Shown here: positions 1 to 13,611 of the stretch, piece after piece
Numbering within the stretch: the first letter of the stretch is position 1
How the letters are laid out: every line of letters starts with the position of its first letter
Origin: Otis tarda
Lineage: Eukaryota; Chordata; Aves; Otidiformes; Otididae
Direction: 5' to 3'
Length of the DNA: 64,000 nt
Assembly: GCA_026413225.1 (NCBI GenBank)
Contig: JAPMTP010000107.1
Location: forward strand, 84,412-148,411
Notes under the pieces: model-generated
Seen by the model: only the letters and a program-made list of their open reading frames with translations
Told to the model about the DNA's origin: nothing
The model's database searches: none
Position numbers and translations under genes: made by a program

Positions 1-164
1 AGCTGGTGGTACACGTGGAAGCCCTGTTCGTCAGGGAAAGCCCGGAGCCTCAATGTCTATGCTGCTGTACGTGCCCTACCAATGGCCGCTGAGGAGCAGC
101 AAGAGCTTGAGTGTCTGGCACTTTTGGTGTGGGAGCAATCGTCCGACGTTCGTGATTTTTCGGG

Positions 165-2979
165 TTTTTTTCTCAGGAGGCTCCCACGTGTAGCTGGTGG
201 TAAACATCGAAGCCCTGTTCATCAGGGAAAGCCCGGAGCCCCAATGTCTCTGGTGCGGTAGGTGGACTGCCAATGGACGCTGAGGAGCAGCAAGAGCTTG
301 AGTGGCTGGCTCTTTTCGTGTGGGAGCAATGGTTCGACGTTCGTGATTTTTCGGGGTATTTTTCAGTGGGCACCCACGTGTAGCTGGTGGTAAACGTCGA
401 AGCCCTGTTCGTCAGGGAAAGCCCGGAGCCCTAATGTCTGTGCTGCTGTAGGTGCACTGCCAATGGCCGCTAAGGAGCAGCAAGAGCTTGAGTGGCTGGC
501 CCTTTTGGTGTGGGAGCAATGGGCCGACGTTCGTGATTTTCCGGGGTTTTTTTCAGTGAGCGCCCTGGTGCAGCTGGTGGTAAACGTCGAAGCCCTGTTC
601 GTCAGGGAAAGCCCGGAGCCCCAATGTCTGTGGTGCTGTAGGTGCACTGCCAATGGCCGCTGAGGAGCAGCAAGAGCTTGAGTGGCTGGCACTTTTGGTG
701 TGGGAGCAATGGTCCGACGTTCGTGATTTCTCGGGGTTTTTTTTCAGGGGGCGCCCACGTGTTGCTGGTGGTAAACGTGGAAGCCCTGTTCGTCAGGGAA
801 AGCCCGGAGCCCCAGTGTCTGTGCTGCTGTAGGTGTGCTGCCAATGGCCGCTGAGGAGCAGCAAGAGCTTGAGTGGCTGGCACTTTTGGTGTGGGAGCAA
901 TTTGTCCGACATTCGTGATTTTTTGTGTTTTATTTTCAGGGGGCGCCCATGTGCAGCTGGTGGTAAACATCGAAGCCCTTTTCGTCAGGGAAAGCCCAGA
1001 GCCCCAATGTCTGTGCTGCTGTAGGTGCACTGCCAATGGCCGCTGAGGAGCAGCAAGAGCTTGAGTGGCTGGCACTTTTGGTGTGGGAGCAATGGTCCGA
1101 CGTTTGTGATATTTCGGGGTTTTTTTCAGTGGGCGCCCACATTTAGCTGGTGGTAAACGTCGAAGCCCTGTTCGTCAGGGAAAGCCTGGAGCCCCAGTGT
1201 CTGTGCTGCTGTAGGTGTGCTGCCAATGGCCGCTGAGGAGCAGCAAGAGCTTGAGTGGCTGGCACTTTTCGTGTGTCAGGAATGGTCCGACTTTCGTGAT
1301 TTCTCGGGTTTTTTTTTCAGGGGGCTCCCACGTGTAGCTGGTGGTAAACGTCGAAGCCCTGTTCGTCAGGGAAAGCCCGGAGCCCCAATGTCTGTGCTGC
1401 TGTAGGTTCGCTGCCAATGGCCGCTGAGGAGCAGCAAGAGCTTGAGTGGCTGGCCCTTTTGGTGTGGGAGCAATCGTCCGACGGTGGTGATTTTTCGGGT
1501 TTTTTTTTCAGTGGGCTCCCACGTGTAGCTGGTGGTAAGCATCGAAGCCCTGTTCGTCAGGGAAAGCCCGGAGCCCCAATGTCTGTGCTGCTGTACGTGC
1601 GGTACCAATGGCCGCTGAGGAGCAGCAAGAGCTTGAGTGGCTGGCACTTTTGGTGTGGGAGCAATCGTCCGACGGTGGTGATTTTTCGGGTTTTTTTTTC
1701 AGGGGGCTCCCACATGCAGCTGGTGGTACGCGTGGAAGCTCTGTTCGTCAGGGAAAGCCCGGAGCCTCAATGTCTGTGCTGCTGTACGTGCCCTACCAAT
1801 GGCCGCTGAGGAGCAGCAAGAGCTTGAGTGTCTGGAACTTTTGGTGGGGGAGCAATCGTCCGACGTTCGTGATTTTTCGGGTTTTTATCTCAGGAGGCTC
1901 CCACGTGTAGCTGGTGGTAAACATCGAAGCCCTGTTCGTCAGGGAAAGCCCGGAGCCCCAATGTCTCTTGTGCGGTAGGTGGACTGCCAATGGCCGCTGA
2001 GGAGCAGCAAGAGCTTGAGTGGCTGGCACTTTTGGTGTGGGAGCAATGGTTCGACGTTCGTTATTTTTCGGGGTTATTTTCAGTGGGCACCCACGTTTAG
2101 CTGGTGGTAAACGTCGAAGCCCTGTTCGTCAGGGAAAGCCCGGAGCCCCAATGTCTGTGCTGCTGTAGGTGCGCTGCCAATGGCCGCTGAGGAGCAGCAA
2201 GAGCCTGACTGTCTGGCACTTTTGGTGTGGGAGCAATCGTCCGACGTTCGTGATTTTTTGGGGTTTTTTTTCAGTGAGCGCCCTGGTGCAGCTGGTTGTA
2301 AACGTCGAAGCCCTGTTCGTCAGAGAAAGCCCGGAGCCCCAATGTCTGTGCTGCTGTAGGTGGACTGCCAATGGCCGCTGAGGAGCAGCAAGAGCTTGAG
2401 TGGCTGGCACTTTTGGTGTGGGAGCAATCGTCCGACGTTCGTGATTTTTCAGGTTTTTTTCAGTGGGCGCCCACGTGCAGCTGGTGGTAAACATCGAAGC
2501 CCTGTTCGTCAGGGAAAGCCCGGAGCCCCAATGTCTCTGGTGCGGTAGGTGGACTGCCAATGGACGCTGAGGAGCAGCAAGAGCTTGAGTGGCTGGCTCT
2601 TTTCGTGTGGGAGCAATGGTTCGACGTTCGTGATTTTTCGGGGTATTTTTCAGTGGGCACCCACGTGTAGCTGGTGGTAAACGTCGAAGCCCTGTTCGTC
2701 AGGGAAAGCCCGGAGCCCTAATGTCTGTGCTGCTGTAGGTGCACTGCCAATGGCCGCTAAGGAGCAGCAAGAGCTTGAGTGGCTGGCCCTTTTGGTGTGG
2801 GAGCAATGGGCCGACGTTCGTGATTTTTCGGGGTTTTTTTCAGTGAGCGCCCTGGTGCAGCTGGTGGTAAACGTCGAAGCCCTGTTCGTCAGGGAAAGCC
2901 CGGAGCCCCAATGTCTCTGGTGCTGTAGGTGCACTGCCAATGGCCGCTGAGGAGCAGCAAGAGCTTGACTGGATGGCAC
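165..2979 (+). repeat. 12-monomer register duplication in satellite
   Basis: The monomers at about 165-692 reappear at about 2,452-2,979, shifted by 2,287 bp (12 monomers), with shared private variants such as GGACGCTGAGG in place of GGCCGCTGAGG and GGGGTATTTTTCAGTGGG. This is a local higher-order repeat left by unequal exchange. The second copy runs directly into the first ~4.96-kb block. Confidence 0.75.
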
Positions 2980-5900
2980 TTTTGGTGTGGGAGCAATGGT
3001 CCAAGGTTCGTGAATTTTCGAGTTTTTTTTTCAGGGGACGCACTCGTGCACCTGGTCGTAAACGTCGAAGCCCTGTTCGTCAGGGAAAGCCCGGCGCCCT
3101 AATGTCTGTGGTGCTCTAGGTGCACTGCCAATGGCCGCTGAGGAGCAGCAAGAGCTTGAGTGGCTGGCAATTTTGGTGTGGGAGCAATCATCCGACGTTC
3201 GTGATTTTTCGGGGTTTTTTTTTTCAGTGGGCGCCCACGTGCACCTGGTGGCAAACGTCGAAGCCCTGTTCATCAGGGAAAGCCCGGAGCCCCAATGTCT
3301 GTGCTGCTGTAGGTGCGCTGCCAATGGCCGCTGAGGAGCAAAAAGAGCTTGAGTGTCTGGCCCTTTTCCTGTGGGAGCAATAGTCCGAAGTTCGTGATTT
3401 TTCAGGGTTATTTTCTGTGAGCGCCCTGGTGCAGCTGGTGGTATACTTCGAAGCCCTGTTCGTCAGGGAAAGCCCGGAGCCCCAATGTCTGTGCTGCTGT
3501 AGGTGCACTGCCAATGGCCGCTGAGGAGCAGCAAGAGCTTGAGTGGCTGGCCCTTTTGGTGTGGGAGCAATGGTTCGACGTTCGTGAATTTTCGGGGTTT
3601 TTTTTCAGTGGGCACCCACGTGTAGCTTGTGGTAAACGTCGAAGCCCTGTTCGTCAGGGAAAGCCCGGAGCCCCAATGTCTGTGCTGCTGTAGGTGCGCT
3701 GCCAATGGCCGCTGAGGAGCAGCAAGAGCTTGAGTGGCTGGCACTTTTGGTGTGGGAGCAATCGTCCGACGTTCGTGATTTTTCAGGTTTTTTTCAGACG
3801 GCGCCCACGTGCAGCTGGTGGTAAACATCGAAGCCCTGTTCGTCAGGGAAAGCCCGGAGCCCCAATGTCTCTGGTGCGGTAGGTGGACTGCCAATGGCCG
3901 CTGAGGAGCAGCAAGAGTTTGAGTGGCTGGCACTTTTCGTGTGGGAGCAATGGTTCGACGTTTGTGATTTTTCGGGGTATTTTTCAGTGGGCACCCACGT
4001 GTAGCTGGTGGTAAACGTCGAAGCCCTGTTCGTCAGGGAAAGCCCAGAGCCCTAATGTCTGTGGTGCTGTAGGTGTGCTGCAAATGGCCGCTGAGGAGCA
4101 GCAAGAGCTTGAGTGGCTGGCACTTTTGGTGTGGGAGCAATCGTCCGACGTTCGTGATTTTTCGGGGTTTTTTTCAGTGAGCGCCCTGGTGCAGCTGGTG
4201 GTAAATGTCGAAGCCCTGTTCGTCAGGGAATGCCCGGAGCCCCAATGTCTGTGGTGCTGTAGGTGCACTGCCAATGGCCGCTGAGGAGCAGCAAGAGCTT
4301 GACTGGATGGCACTTTTGGTGTGGGAGCAATCGTCCGAAGTTCGTGATTTTTCAGGCTTATTTTCAGTGAGCGCCCTGGTGCAGCTGTTGGTATACTTCG
4401 AAGCCCTGTTCGTCAGGGAAAGCCCGGAGCCCCAATGTCTGTGCTGCTGTAGGTGCACTGCCAATGGCCGCTGAGGAGCAGCAAGAGCTTGACTGGATGG
4501 CCCTTTTGGTGTGGGAGCAATGGTCCGACGTTCGTGATTTTTCGAGTTTTTTTTTCAGGGGGCGCACACGTGCAGCTGGTGGTAAACATCGAAGCCCTGT
4601 TCGTCAGGGAAAGCCCGTAGACCCAATGTCTGTGCTGCTGTAGGTGCGCTGCCAATGGCCGCTGAGGAGCAGCAAGAGCTTGAGTGGCTGGCACTTCTGG
4701 TGTGGGAGCAATCGTCCAACGTTCGTGATTTTTCGGGGTTTTTTTTCAGGGGGCGCCCCGGTGCAGTTGGTGGTAAACGTCGAAGCCCTGTTCGTCAGGG
4801 AAAGCCCGGAGCCCCAATGTCTGTGGTGCTGTAGGTGCACTGCCAATGGCCGCTGAGGAACAGCAAGAGCTTGAGTGTCTGGCCCTTTTGGTGTGGGAGC
4901 AATCGTCCGACGTTCGTGATTTTTCGGGTTTTTTTCTCAGGAGGCTCCCACGTGTAGCTGGTGATAAATATCGAAGCCCTGTTCGTCAGGGAAAGCCCGG
5001 AGCCCCAATGTCTCTGGTGCTGTAGGTGCACTGCCAATGGCCGCTGAGGAGCAGCAAGAGCTTGAGTGGCTGGCACTTTTGGTGTGGGAGCAATGGTCCA
5101 ACTTTCTTGATTTTTCGAGTTTTTTTTTCAGGGGGCGCCCTGGTGCAGCTGGTGGTATACGTCGAAACCCTGTTCGTCAGGGAAAGCCCGGAGCCCCAAT
5201 GTCTCTGGTGCTGTAGGTGTGCTGCCAATGGCCGCTGAGGAGCAGCAAGAGATTGAGTGGCTGGCACTTCTGGTGTGGGAGCAATCGTCCAACGTTCGTG
5301 ATTTTTCGGGGTTTTTTTTCAGTGGGCGCCCCGGTGCAGTTGGTGGTAAACGTCGAAGCCCTGTTCGTCAGGGAAAGCCCGGAGCCCCAATGTCTGTGCT
5401 GCTGTAGGTGCGCTGCCAATGGCCGCTGAGGAGCAAAAAGTGCTTGAGTGTCTGGCCCTTTTGGTATGGGAGCAATGGTCCGAAGTTCGTGATTTTTCGG
5501 GGTTTTTTTTCAGGGAGCGCCCAGATGCAGCTGCTGGTATACGTCGAAGCCCTGTTCGTCAGGGAAAGCCCGGAGCCCCAATGTCTGTGCTCCTGTAGGT
5601 GCGGTGCCAATGGCTGCTAAGGAGCAGCAAGAGCTTGAGTGTCTGGCCCTTTTGGTGTTGGAGCAATGGTCCAACGTTCTTGATTTTTCGGGGTTTCTTT
5701 TTCAGGGAGCGCCACGGTGCAGCTGGTGGTAAACATCGAAGCCCTTTTCGTCAGGGAAAGCCCAGAGCCCAAATGTCTGTGCTGCTGTAGGTGCACTGCC
5801 AATGGCCGCTGAGGAGCAGCAAGAGCTTGAGTGGCTGGCACTTTTGGTGTGGGAGCAATCGTCCGACGTTCGTGATTTTTCGAGTTTTTTTTTCAGGGGG

Positions 5901-7750
5901 CGCGCACGTACAGCTGGTGGTAAACGTCAAAGCCCTGTTCGTCAGGGAAAGCCCTGGAGCCCCAATGTCTGTGCTGCTGTAGGTGCACTGCCAATGGCCG
6001 CTGATGAGCAGCAAGAGCTTGAGTGGCTGGCAATTTTGGTGTGGGAGCAATGGTCCGACGCTCGTGATTTTCTGATTTTTTTTTTCAGGGGGCGCCCTGG
6101 TGCAGCTGGTGGTAAACGTCGAAGCCCTGTTCGTCAGGGAAAGCCCGGAGCCCCAATGTCTGTGCTGCTGTAGGTGCACTGCCAATGGCCGCTGAGGAGC
6201 AGCAAGAGCTTGAGTGTCTGGCCCTTTTGGTGTGGGAGCAATCATCCGACGTTCGTGATTTTTCGGGTTTTTTTCTCAGGAGGCTCCCACGTGTAGCTGG
6301 TGATAAATATCGAAGCCCTGTTCGTCAGGGAAAGCCCGGAGCCCCAATGTCTCTGGTGCGGTAGGTGGACTGCCAATGGCCGCTGAGGAGCAGCAAGAGC
6401 TTGAGTGGCTGGCACTTTTGGTGTGGGAGCAATGGTTCGACGTTCGTGATTATTCGGGGTTTTTTTCAGTGGGCACCCACGTTTAGCTGGTGGTAAACGT
6501 CGAAGCCCTGTTCATCAGGGAAAGCCCGGAGCCCCAATGTCTGTGCTGCTGTAGGTGCACTGCCAATGGCCGCTGAGGAGCAGCAAGAGCTTGAGTGGCT
6601 GGCACTTTTGGTGTGGGAGCAATCGTCCGACGTTCGTGATTTTTCAGGTTTTTTTCTCAGGAGGCTCCAAAGTGTAGCTGGTGGTAAACATCGAAGCCCT
6701 GTTCGTCAGGGAAAGCCCGGAGCCCCAATGTCTCTGGTGCGGTAGGTGGACTGCCAATGGCCGCTGAGGAGCAGCAAGAGCTTGAGTGGCTGGCACTTTT
6801 GGTGTGGGAGCAATGGTTCGACGTTCGTGATTTTTCGGGGTTTTTTTCAGTGGGCACCCACGTTTAGCTGGTGGTAAACGTCGAAGCCCTGTTCGTCAGG
6901 GAAAGCCCGGAGCCCCAATGTCTGTGCTGCTGTAGGTGCACTGCCAATGACCGCTGAGGAGCAGCAAGAGCAGCAAGTGGCTGGCACTTTTGGTGTGGGA
7001 GCAATTGTCCGACGGTGGTGATTTTTCGGGTTTTTTTTTCAGTGGGCTCCCACGTGTAGCTGGTGGTAAACATCGAAGCCCTGTTCGTCAGGGAAAGCCC
7101 GGAGCCCCAATGTCTCTGCTGCTGTACGTGCGGTACCAATGGCCGCTGAGGAGCAGCAAGAGCTTGAGTGGCTGGCACTTTTGGTGTGGGAGCAATCGTC
7201 CGACATTCGTGATTTTTCAGGTTTTTTTTCAGTGGGCGCCCACGTGCAGCTGGTGGTAAACATCGAAGCCCTGTTCGTCAGGGAAAGCCCGGAGCCCCAA
7301 TGTCTCTGGTGCGGTACGTGGACTGCGAATGGCCGCTGAGGAGCAGCAAGAGCTTGAATGGCTGGCACTTTTGGTGTTGGAGCAATCGTCCGACGTTTGT
7401 GATTTTTCGGGTTTTTTTTTCAGAGGGCTCCCAAGTGCAGCTGGTGGTATACGTCGAAGCCCTGTTCGTCAGGGAAAGCCCGGAGCCTCAATGTCTGTGC
7501 TGCTATACGTACGGTACCAATGGCCGCTGAGGAGCAGCAAGAGCTTGAGTGGCTGGCACTTTTGGTGTGGGAGCAATCGTCCGACATTCGTGATTTTTCA
7601 GGTTTTTTTTCAGTGGGCGCCCACGTGCAGCTGGTGGTAAACATCGAAGCCCTGTTCGTCAGGGAAAGCCCGGAGCCCCAATGTCTCTGGTGCAGTACGT
7701 GGACTGCGAATGGCCACTGAGGAGCAGCAAGAGCTTGAGTGGCTGGCACT
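2790..7750 (+). repeat. ~4.96-kb higher-order repeat, copy A (26 monomers)
   Basis: This block of about 26 satellite monomers is followed immediately by a near-identical copy displaced by 4,958-4,960 bp. Private markers shared by both copies include AGCAAAAAGAGCTT (3,335 and 8,295), AGCCCGTAGACCCAATG (4,612 and 9,571), a monomer with AGCAGCAAGAGCAGCAAG (6,960 and 11,918) and GAGGCTCCAAAGTGTAG (6,660 and 11,618). The displacement falls by one base where a T-run differs (around 3,600 versus 8,557). Boundaries are set by loss of shared variants and are good to roughly one monomer. Confidence 0.92.
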
Positions 7751-10700
7751 TTTGGTGTGGGAGCAACGGGCCAACGTTCGTGATTTTTCGGGGTTTTTTT
7801 CAGTGAGCGCCCTGGTGCAGCTGGTGGTAAACGTCGAAGCCCTGTTCGTCAGGGAAAGCCCGGAGCCCCAATGTCTCTGGTGCTGTAGGTGCACTGCCAA
7901 TGGCCGCTGAGGAGCAGCAAGAGCTTGACTGGATGGCACTTTTGGTGTGGGAGCAATGGTCCAAGGTTCGTGAATTTTCGAGTTTTTTTTTCAGGGGACG
8001 CACTCGTGCACCTGGTCGTAAACGTCGAAGCCCTGTTCGTCAGGGAAAGCCCGGCGCCCTAATGTCTGTGGTGCTGTAGGTGCACTGCCAATGGCCGCTG
8101 AGGAGCAGCAAGAGCTTGAGTGGCTGGCAATTTTGGTGTGGGAGCAATCATCCGACGTTCGTGATTTTTCGGGGTTTTTTTTTTCAGTGGGCGCCCACGT
8201 GCACCTGGTGGCAAACGTCGAAGCCCTGTTCATCAGGGAAAGCCCGGAGCCCCAATGTCTGTGCTGCTGTAGGTGCGCTGCCAATGGCCGCTGAGGAGCA
8301 AAAAGAGCTTGAGTGTCTGGCCCTTTTCCTGTGGGAGCAATAGTCCGAAGTTCGTGATTTTTCAGGGTTATTTTCTGTGAGCGCCCTGGTGCAGCTGGTG
8401 GTATACTTCGAAGCCCTGTTCGTCAGGGAAAGCCCGGAGCCCCAATGTCTGTGCTGCTGTAGGTGCACTGCCAATGGCCGCTGAGGAGCAGCAAGAGCTT
8501 GAGTGGCTGGCCCTTTTGGTGTGGGAGCAATGGTTCGACGTTCGTGAATTTTCGGGGTTTTTTTCAGTGGGCACCCACGTGTAGCTTGTGGTAAACGTCG
8601 AAGCCCTGTTCGTCAGGGAAAGCCCGGAGCCCCAATGTCTGTGCTGCTGTAGGTGCGCTGCCAATGGCCGCTGAGGAGCAGCAAGAGCTTGAGTGGCTGG
8701 CACTTTTGGTGTGGGAGCAATCGTCCGACGTTCGTGATTTTTCAGGTTTTTTTCAGACGGCGCCCACGTGCAGCTGGTGGTAAACATCGAAGCCCTGTTC
8801 GTCAGGGAAAGCCCGGAGCCCCAATGTCTCTGGTGCGGTAGGTGGACTGCCAATGGCCGCTGAGGAGCAGCAAGAGTTTGAGTGGCTGGCACTTTTCGTG
8901 TGGGAGCAATGGTTCGACGTTTGTGATTTTTCGGGGTATTTTTCAGTGGGCACCCACGTGTAGCTGGTGGTAAACGTCGAAGCCCTGTTCGTCAGGGAAA
9001 GCCCAGAGCCCTAATGTCTGTGGTGCTGTAGGTGTGCTGCAAATGGCCGCTGAGGAGCAGCAAGAGCTTGAGTGGCTGGCACTTTTGGTGTGGGAGCAAT
9101 CGTCCGACGTTCGTGATTTTTCGGGGTTTTTTTCAGTGAGCGCCCTGGTGCAGCTGGTGGTAAATGTCGAAGCCCTGTTCGTCAGGGAATGCCCGGAGCC
9201 CCAATGTCTGTGGTGCTGTAGGTGCACTGCCAATGGCCGCTGAGGAGCAGCAAGAGCTTGACTGGATGGCACTTTTGGTGTGGGAGCAATCGTCCGAAGT
9301 TCGTGATTTTTCAGGCTTATTTTCAGTGAGCGCCCTGGTGCAGCTGTTGGTATACTTCGAAGCCCTGTTCGTCAGGGAAAGCCCGGAGCCCCAATGTCTG
9401 TGCTGCTGTAGGTGCACTGCCAATGGCCGCTGAGGAGCAGCAAGAGCTTGAGTGGCTGGCACTTTTGGTGTGGGAGCAATGGTCCGACGTTCGTGATTTT
9501 TCGAGTTTTTTTTTCAGGGGGCGCCCACGTGCAGCTGGTGGTAAACATCGAAGCCCTGTTCGTCAGGGAAAGCCCGTAGACCCAATGTCTGTGCTGCTGT
9601 AGGTGCGCTGCCAATGGCCGCTGAGGAGCAGCAAGAGCTTGAGTGGCTGGCACTTCTGGTGTGGGAGCAATCGTCCAACGTTCGTGATTTTTCGGGGTTT
9701 TTTTTCAGGGGGCGCCCCGGTGCAGTTGGTGGTAAACGTCGAAGCCCTGTTCGTCAGGGAAAGCCCGGAGCCCCAATGTCTGTGGTGCTGTAGGTGCACT
9801 GCCAATGGCCGCTGAGGAGCAGCAAGAGCTTGAGTGTCTGGCCCTTTTGGTGTGGGAGCAATCGTCCGACGTTCGTGATTTTTCGGGTTTTTTTCTCAGG
9901 AGGCTCCCACGTGTAGCTGGTGATAAATATCGAAGCCCTGTTCGTCAGGGAAAGCCCGGAGCCCCAATGTCTCTGGTGCTGTAGGTGCACTGCCAATGGC
10001 CGCTGAGGAGCAGCAAGAGCTTGAGTGGCTGGCACTTTTGGTGTGGGAGCAATGGTCCAACTTTCTTGATTTTTCGAGTTTTTTTTTCAGGGGGCGCCCT
10101 GGTGCAGCTGGTGGTATACGTCGAAACCCTGTTCGTCAGGGAAAGCCCGGAGCCCCACTGTCTCTGGTGCTGTAGGTGTGCTGCCAATGGCCGCTGAGGA
10201 GCAGCAAGAGATTGAGTGGCTGGCACTTCTGGTGTGGGAGCAATCGTCCAACGTTCGTGATTTTTCGGGGTTTTTTTTCAGGGGGCGCCCCGGTGCAGTT
10301 GGTGGTAAACGTCGAAGCCCTGTTCGTCAGGGAAAGCCCGGAGCCCCAATGTCTGTGCTGCTCTAGGTGCGCTGCCAATGGCCGCTGATGAGCAAAAAGT
10401 GCTTGAGTGTCTGGCCCTTTTGGTATGGGAGCAATGGTCCGAAGTTCGTGATTTTTCGGGGTTTATTTTCAGGGAGCGCCCAGATGCAGCTGCTGGTATA
10501 CGTCGAAGCCCTGTTCGTCAGGGAAAGCCCGGAGCCCCAATGTCTGTGCTCCTGTAGGTGCGGTGCCAATGGCTGCTAAGGAGCAGCAAGAGCTTGAGTG
10601 TCTGGCCCTTTTGGTGTTGGAGCAATGGTCCAACGTTCTTGATTTTTCGGGGTTTCTTTTTCAGGGAGCGCCACGGTGCAGCTGGTGGTAAACATCGAAG

Positions 10701-12700
10701 CCCTTTTCGTCAGGGAAAGCCCAGAGCCCAAATGTCTGTGCTGCTGTAGGTGCACTGCCAATGGCCGCTGAGGAGCAGCAAGAGCTTGAGTGGCTGGCAC
10801 TTTTGGTGTGGGAGCAATCGTCCGACGTTCGTGATTTTTCGAGTTTTTTTTTCAGGGGGCGCGCACGTACAGCTGGTGGTAAACGTCAAAGCCCTGTTCG
10901 TCAGGGAAAGCCCGGAGCCCCAATGTCTGTGCTGCTGTAGGTGCACTGCCAATGGCCGCTGATGAGCAGCAAGAGCTTGAGTGGCTGGCAATTTTGGTGT
11001 GGGAGCAATGGTCCGACGCTCGTGATTTTCTGATTTTTTTTTTCAGGGGGCGCCCTGGTGCAGCTGGTGGTAAACGTCGAAGCCCTGTTCGTCAGGGAAA
11101 GCCCGGAGCCCCAATGTCTGTGCTGCTGTAGGTGCACTGCCAATGGCCGCTGAGGAGCAGCAAGAGCTTGAGTGTCTGGCCCTTTTGGTGTGGGAGCAAT
11201 CATCCGACGTTCGTGATTTTTCGGGTTTTTTTCTCAGGAGGCTCCCACGTGTAGCTGGTGATAAATATCGAAGCCCTGTTCGTCAGGGAAAGCCCGGAGC
11301 CCCAATGTCTCTGGTGCGGTAGGTGGACTGCCAATGGCCGCTGAGGAGCAGCAAGAGCTTGAGTGGCTGGCACTTTTGGTGTGGGAGCAATGGTTCGACG
11401 TTCGTGATTATTCGGGGTTTTTTTCAGTGGGCACCCACGTTTAGCTGGTGGTAAACGTAGAAGCCCTGTTCATCAGGGAAAGCCCGGAGCCCCAATGTCT
11501 GTGCTGCTGTAGGTGCACTGCCAATGGCCGCTGAGGAGCAGCAAGAGCTTGAGTGGCTGGCACTTTTGGTGTGGGAGCAATCGTCCGACGTTCGTGATTT
11601 TTCAGGTTTTTTTCTCAGGAGGCTCCAAAGTGTAGCTGGTGGTAAACATCGAAGCCCTGTTCGTCAGGGAAAGCCCGGAGCCCCAATGTCTCTGGTGCGG
11701 TAGGTGGACTGCCAATGGCCGCTGAGGAGCAGCAAGAGCTTGAGTGGCTGGCACTTTTGGTGTGGGAGCAATGGTTCGACGTTCGTGATTTTTCGGGGTT
11801 TTTTTCAGTGGGCACCCACGTTTAGCTGGTGGTAAACGTCGAAGCCCTGTTCGTCAGGGAAAGCCCGGAGCCCCAATGTCTGTGCTGCTGTAGGTGCACT
11901 GCCAATGACCGCTGAGGAGCAGCAAGAGCAGCAAGTGGCTGGCACTTTTGGTGTGGGAGCAATTGTCCGACGGTGGTGATTTTTCGGGTTTTTTTTTCAG
12001 TGGGCTCCCACGTGTAGCTGGTGGTAAACATCGAAGCCCTGTTCGTCAGGGAAAGCCCGGAGCCCCAATGTCTCTGCTGCTATACGTACGGTACCAATGG
12101 CCGCTGAGGAGCAGCAAGAGCTTGAGTGGCTGGCACTTTTGGTGTGGGAGCAATCGTCCGACATTCGTGATTTTTCAGGTTTTTTTTCAGTGGGCGCCCA
12201 CGTGCAGCTGGTGGTAAACATCGAAGCCCTGTTCGTCAGGGAAAGCCCGGAGCCCCAATGTCTCTGGTGCGGTACGTGGACTGCGAATGGCCGCTGAGGA
12301 GCAGCAAGAGCTTGAATGGCTGGCACTTTTGGTGTTGGAGCAATCGTCCGACGTTTGTGATTTTTCGGGTTTTTTTTTCAGAGGGCTCCCAAGTGCAGCT
12401 GGTGGTATACGTCGAAGCCCTGTTCGTCAGGGAAAGCCCGGAGCCTCAATGTCTGTGCTGCTATACGTACGGTACCAATGGCCGCTGAGGAGCAGCAAGA
12501 GCTTGAGTGGCTGGCACTTTTGGTGTGGGAGCAATCGTCCGACATTCGTGATTTTTCAGGTTTTTTTTCAGTGGGCGCCCACGTGCAGCTGGTGGTAAAC
12601 ATCGAAGCCCTGTTCGTCAGGGAAAGCCCGGAGCCCCAATGTCTCTGGTGCAGTACGTGGACTGCGAATGGCCGCTGAGGAGCAGCAAGAGCTTGAGTGG
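7750..12700 (+). repeat. ~4.96-kb higher-order repeat, copy B (26 monomers)
   Basis: This is the second tandem copy of the 26-monomer block. It differs from copy A by scattered single-base changes and T-run lengths, for example GTGCTGTAGG at about 8,070 versus GTGCTCTAGG at about 3,110, and ATTTTCAGGGAGC at 10,462 versus TTTTTTCAGGGAGC at 5,502. Similarity stops near 12,700, where a different monomer type follows. The few differences over ~5 kb point to a recent duplication or strong homogenisation. Confidence 0.92.
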
Positions 12701-13611
12701 CTGGCACTTTTGGTGTTGGAGCAATCGTCCGACGTTTGTGATTTTTCGGGTTTTTTTTTCAGAGGGCTCCCAAGTGCAGCTGGTGGTATACGTCGAAGCC
12801 CTGTTCGTCAGGGAAAGCCCGGAGCCCCAATGTCTGTGCTGCTGTAGGTGCGCTGCCAATGGCCGCTGAGGAGCAGCAAGAGCTTGAGTGTCTAGCACTT
12901 TTGGTGTGGGAGCAATGGTTCGACGTTCGTGATTTTTCGGGGTTTTTTTCAGTGGGCACCCACGTGTAGATGGTGGTAAACGTCGAAGCCCTGTTCGTCA
13001 GGGAAAGCCCGGAGCCCCAATGTCTGTGCTGCTGTAGGTGCGCTGCCAATGGCCGCTGAGGAGCAGCAAGAGCTTGAGTGGCTGGCACTTTTGGTGTGGG
13101 AGCAATCGTCCGACGTTCGTGATTTTTTGGGGTTTTTTTTCAGTGAGCGCCCAGGTGCAGCTGGTGGTAAACGTCGAAGCCCTGTTCGTCAGAGAAAGCC
13201 CTGAGCACCAATGTCTGTGCTGCTGTAGGTGCGCTGCCAATGGCCGCTGATGAGCAAAAAGTGCTTGAGTGTCTGGCCCTTTTGGTATGGGAGCAATGGT
13301 TCGAAGTTCGTGATTTTTCGGTGTTTTTTTTCAGGGAGCGCCCAGATGCAGCTGCTGGTATACGTCGAAGCCCTGTTCGTCAGGGAAAGCCCGGAGCCCC
13401 AATGTCTGTGCTGCTGTAGGTGCGGTGCCAATGGCTGCTAAGGAGCAGCAAGAGCTTGAGTGGCTGGCCCTTTTGGTGTTGGAGCAATGGTCCAACGTTC
13501 TTGATTTTTCGGGGTTTCTTTTTCAGGGAGCGCCACGGTGCAGCTGGTGGTAAACATCGAAGCCCTTTTCGTCAGGGAAAGCCCAGAGCCCAAATGTCTG
13601 TGCTGCTGTAG

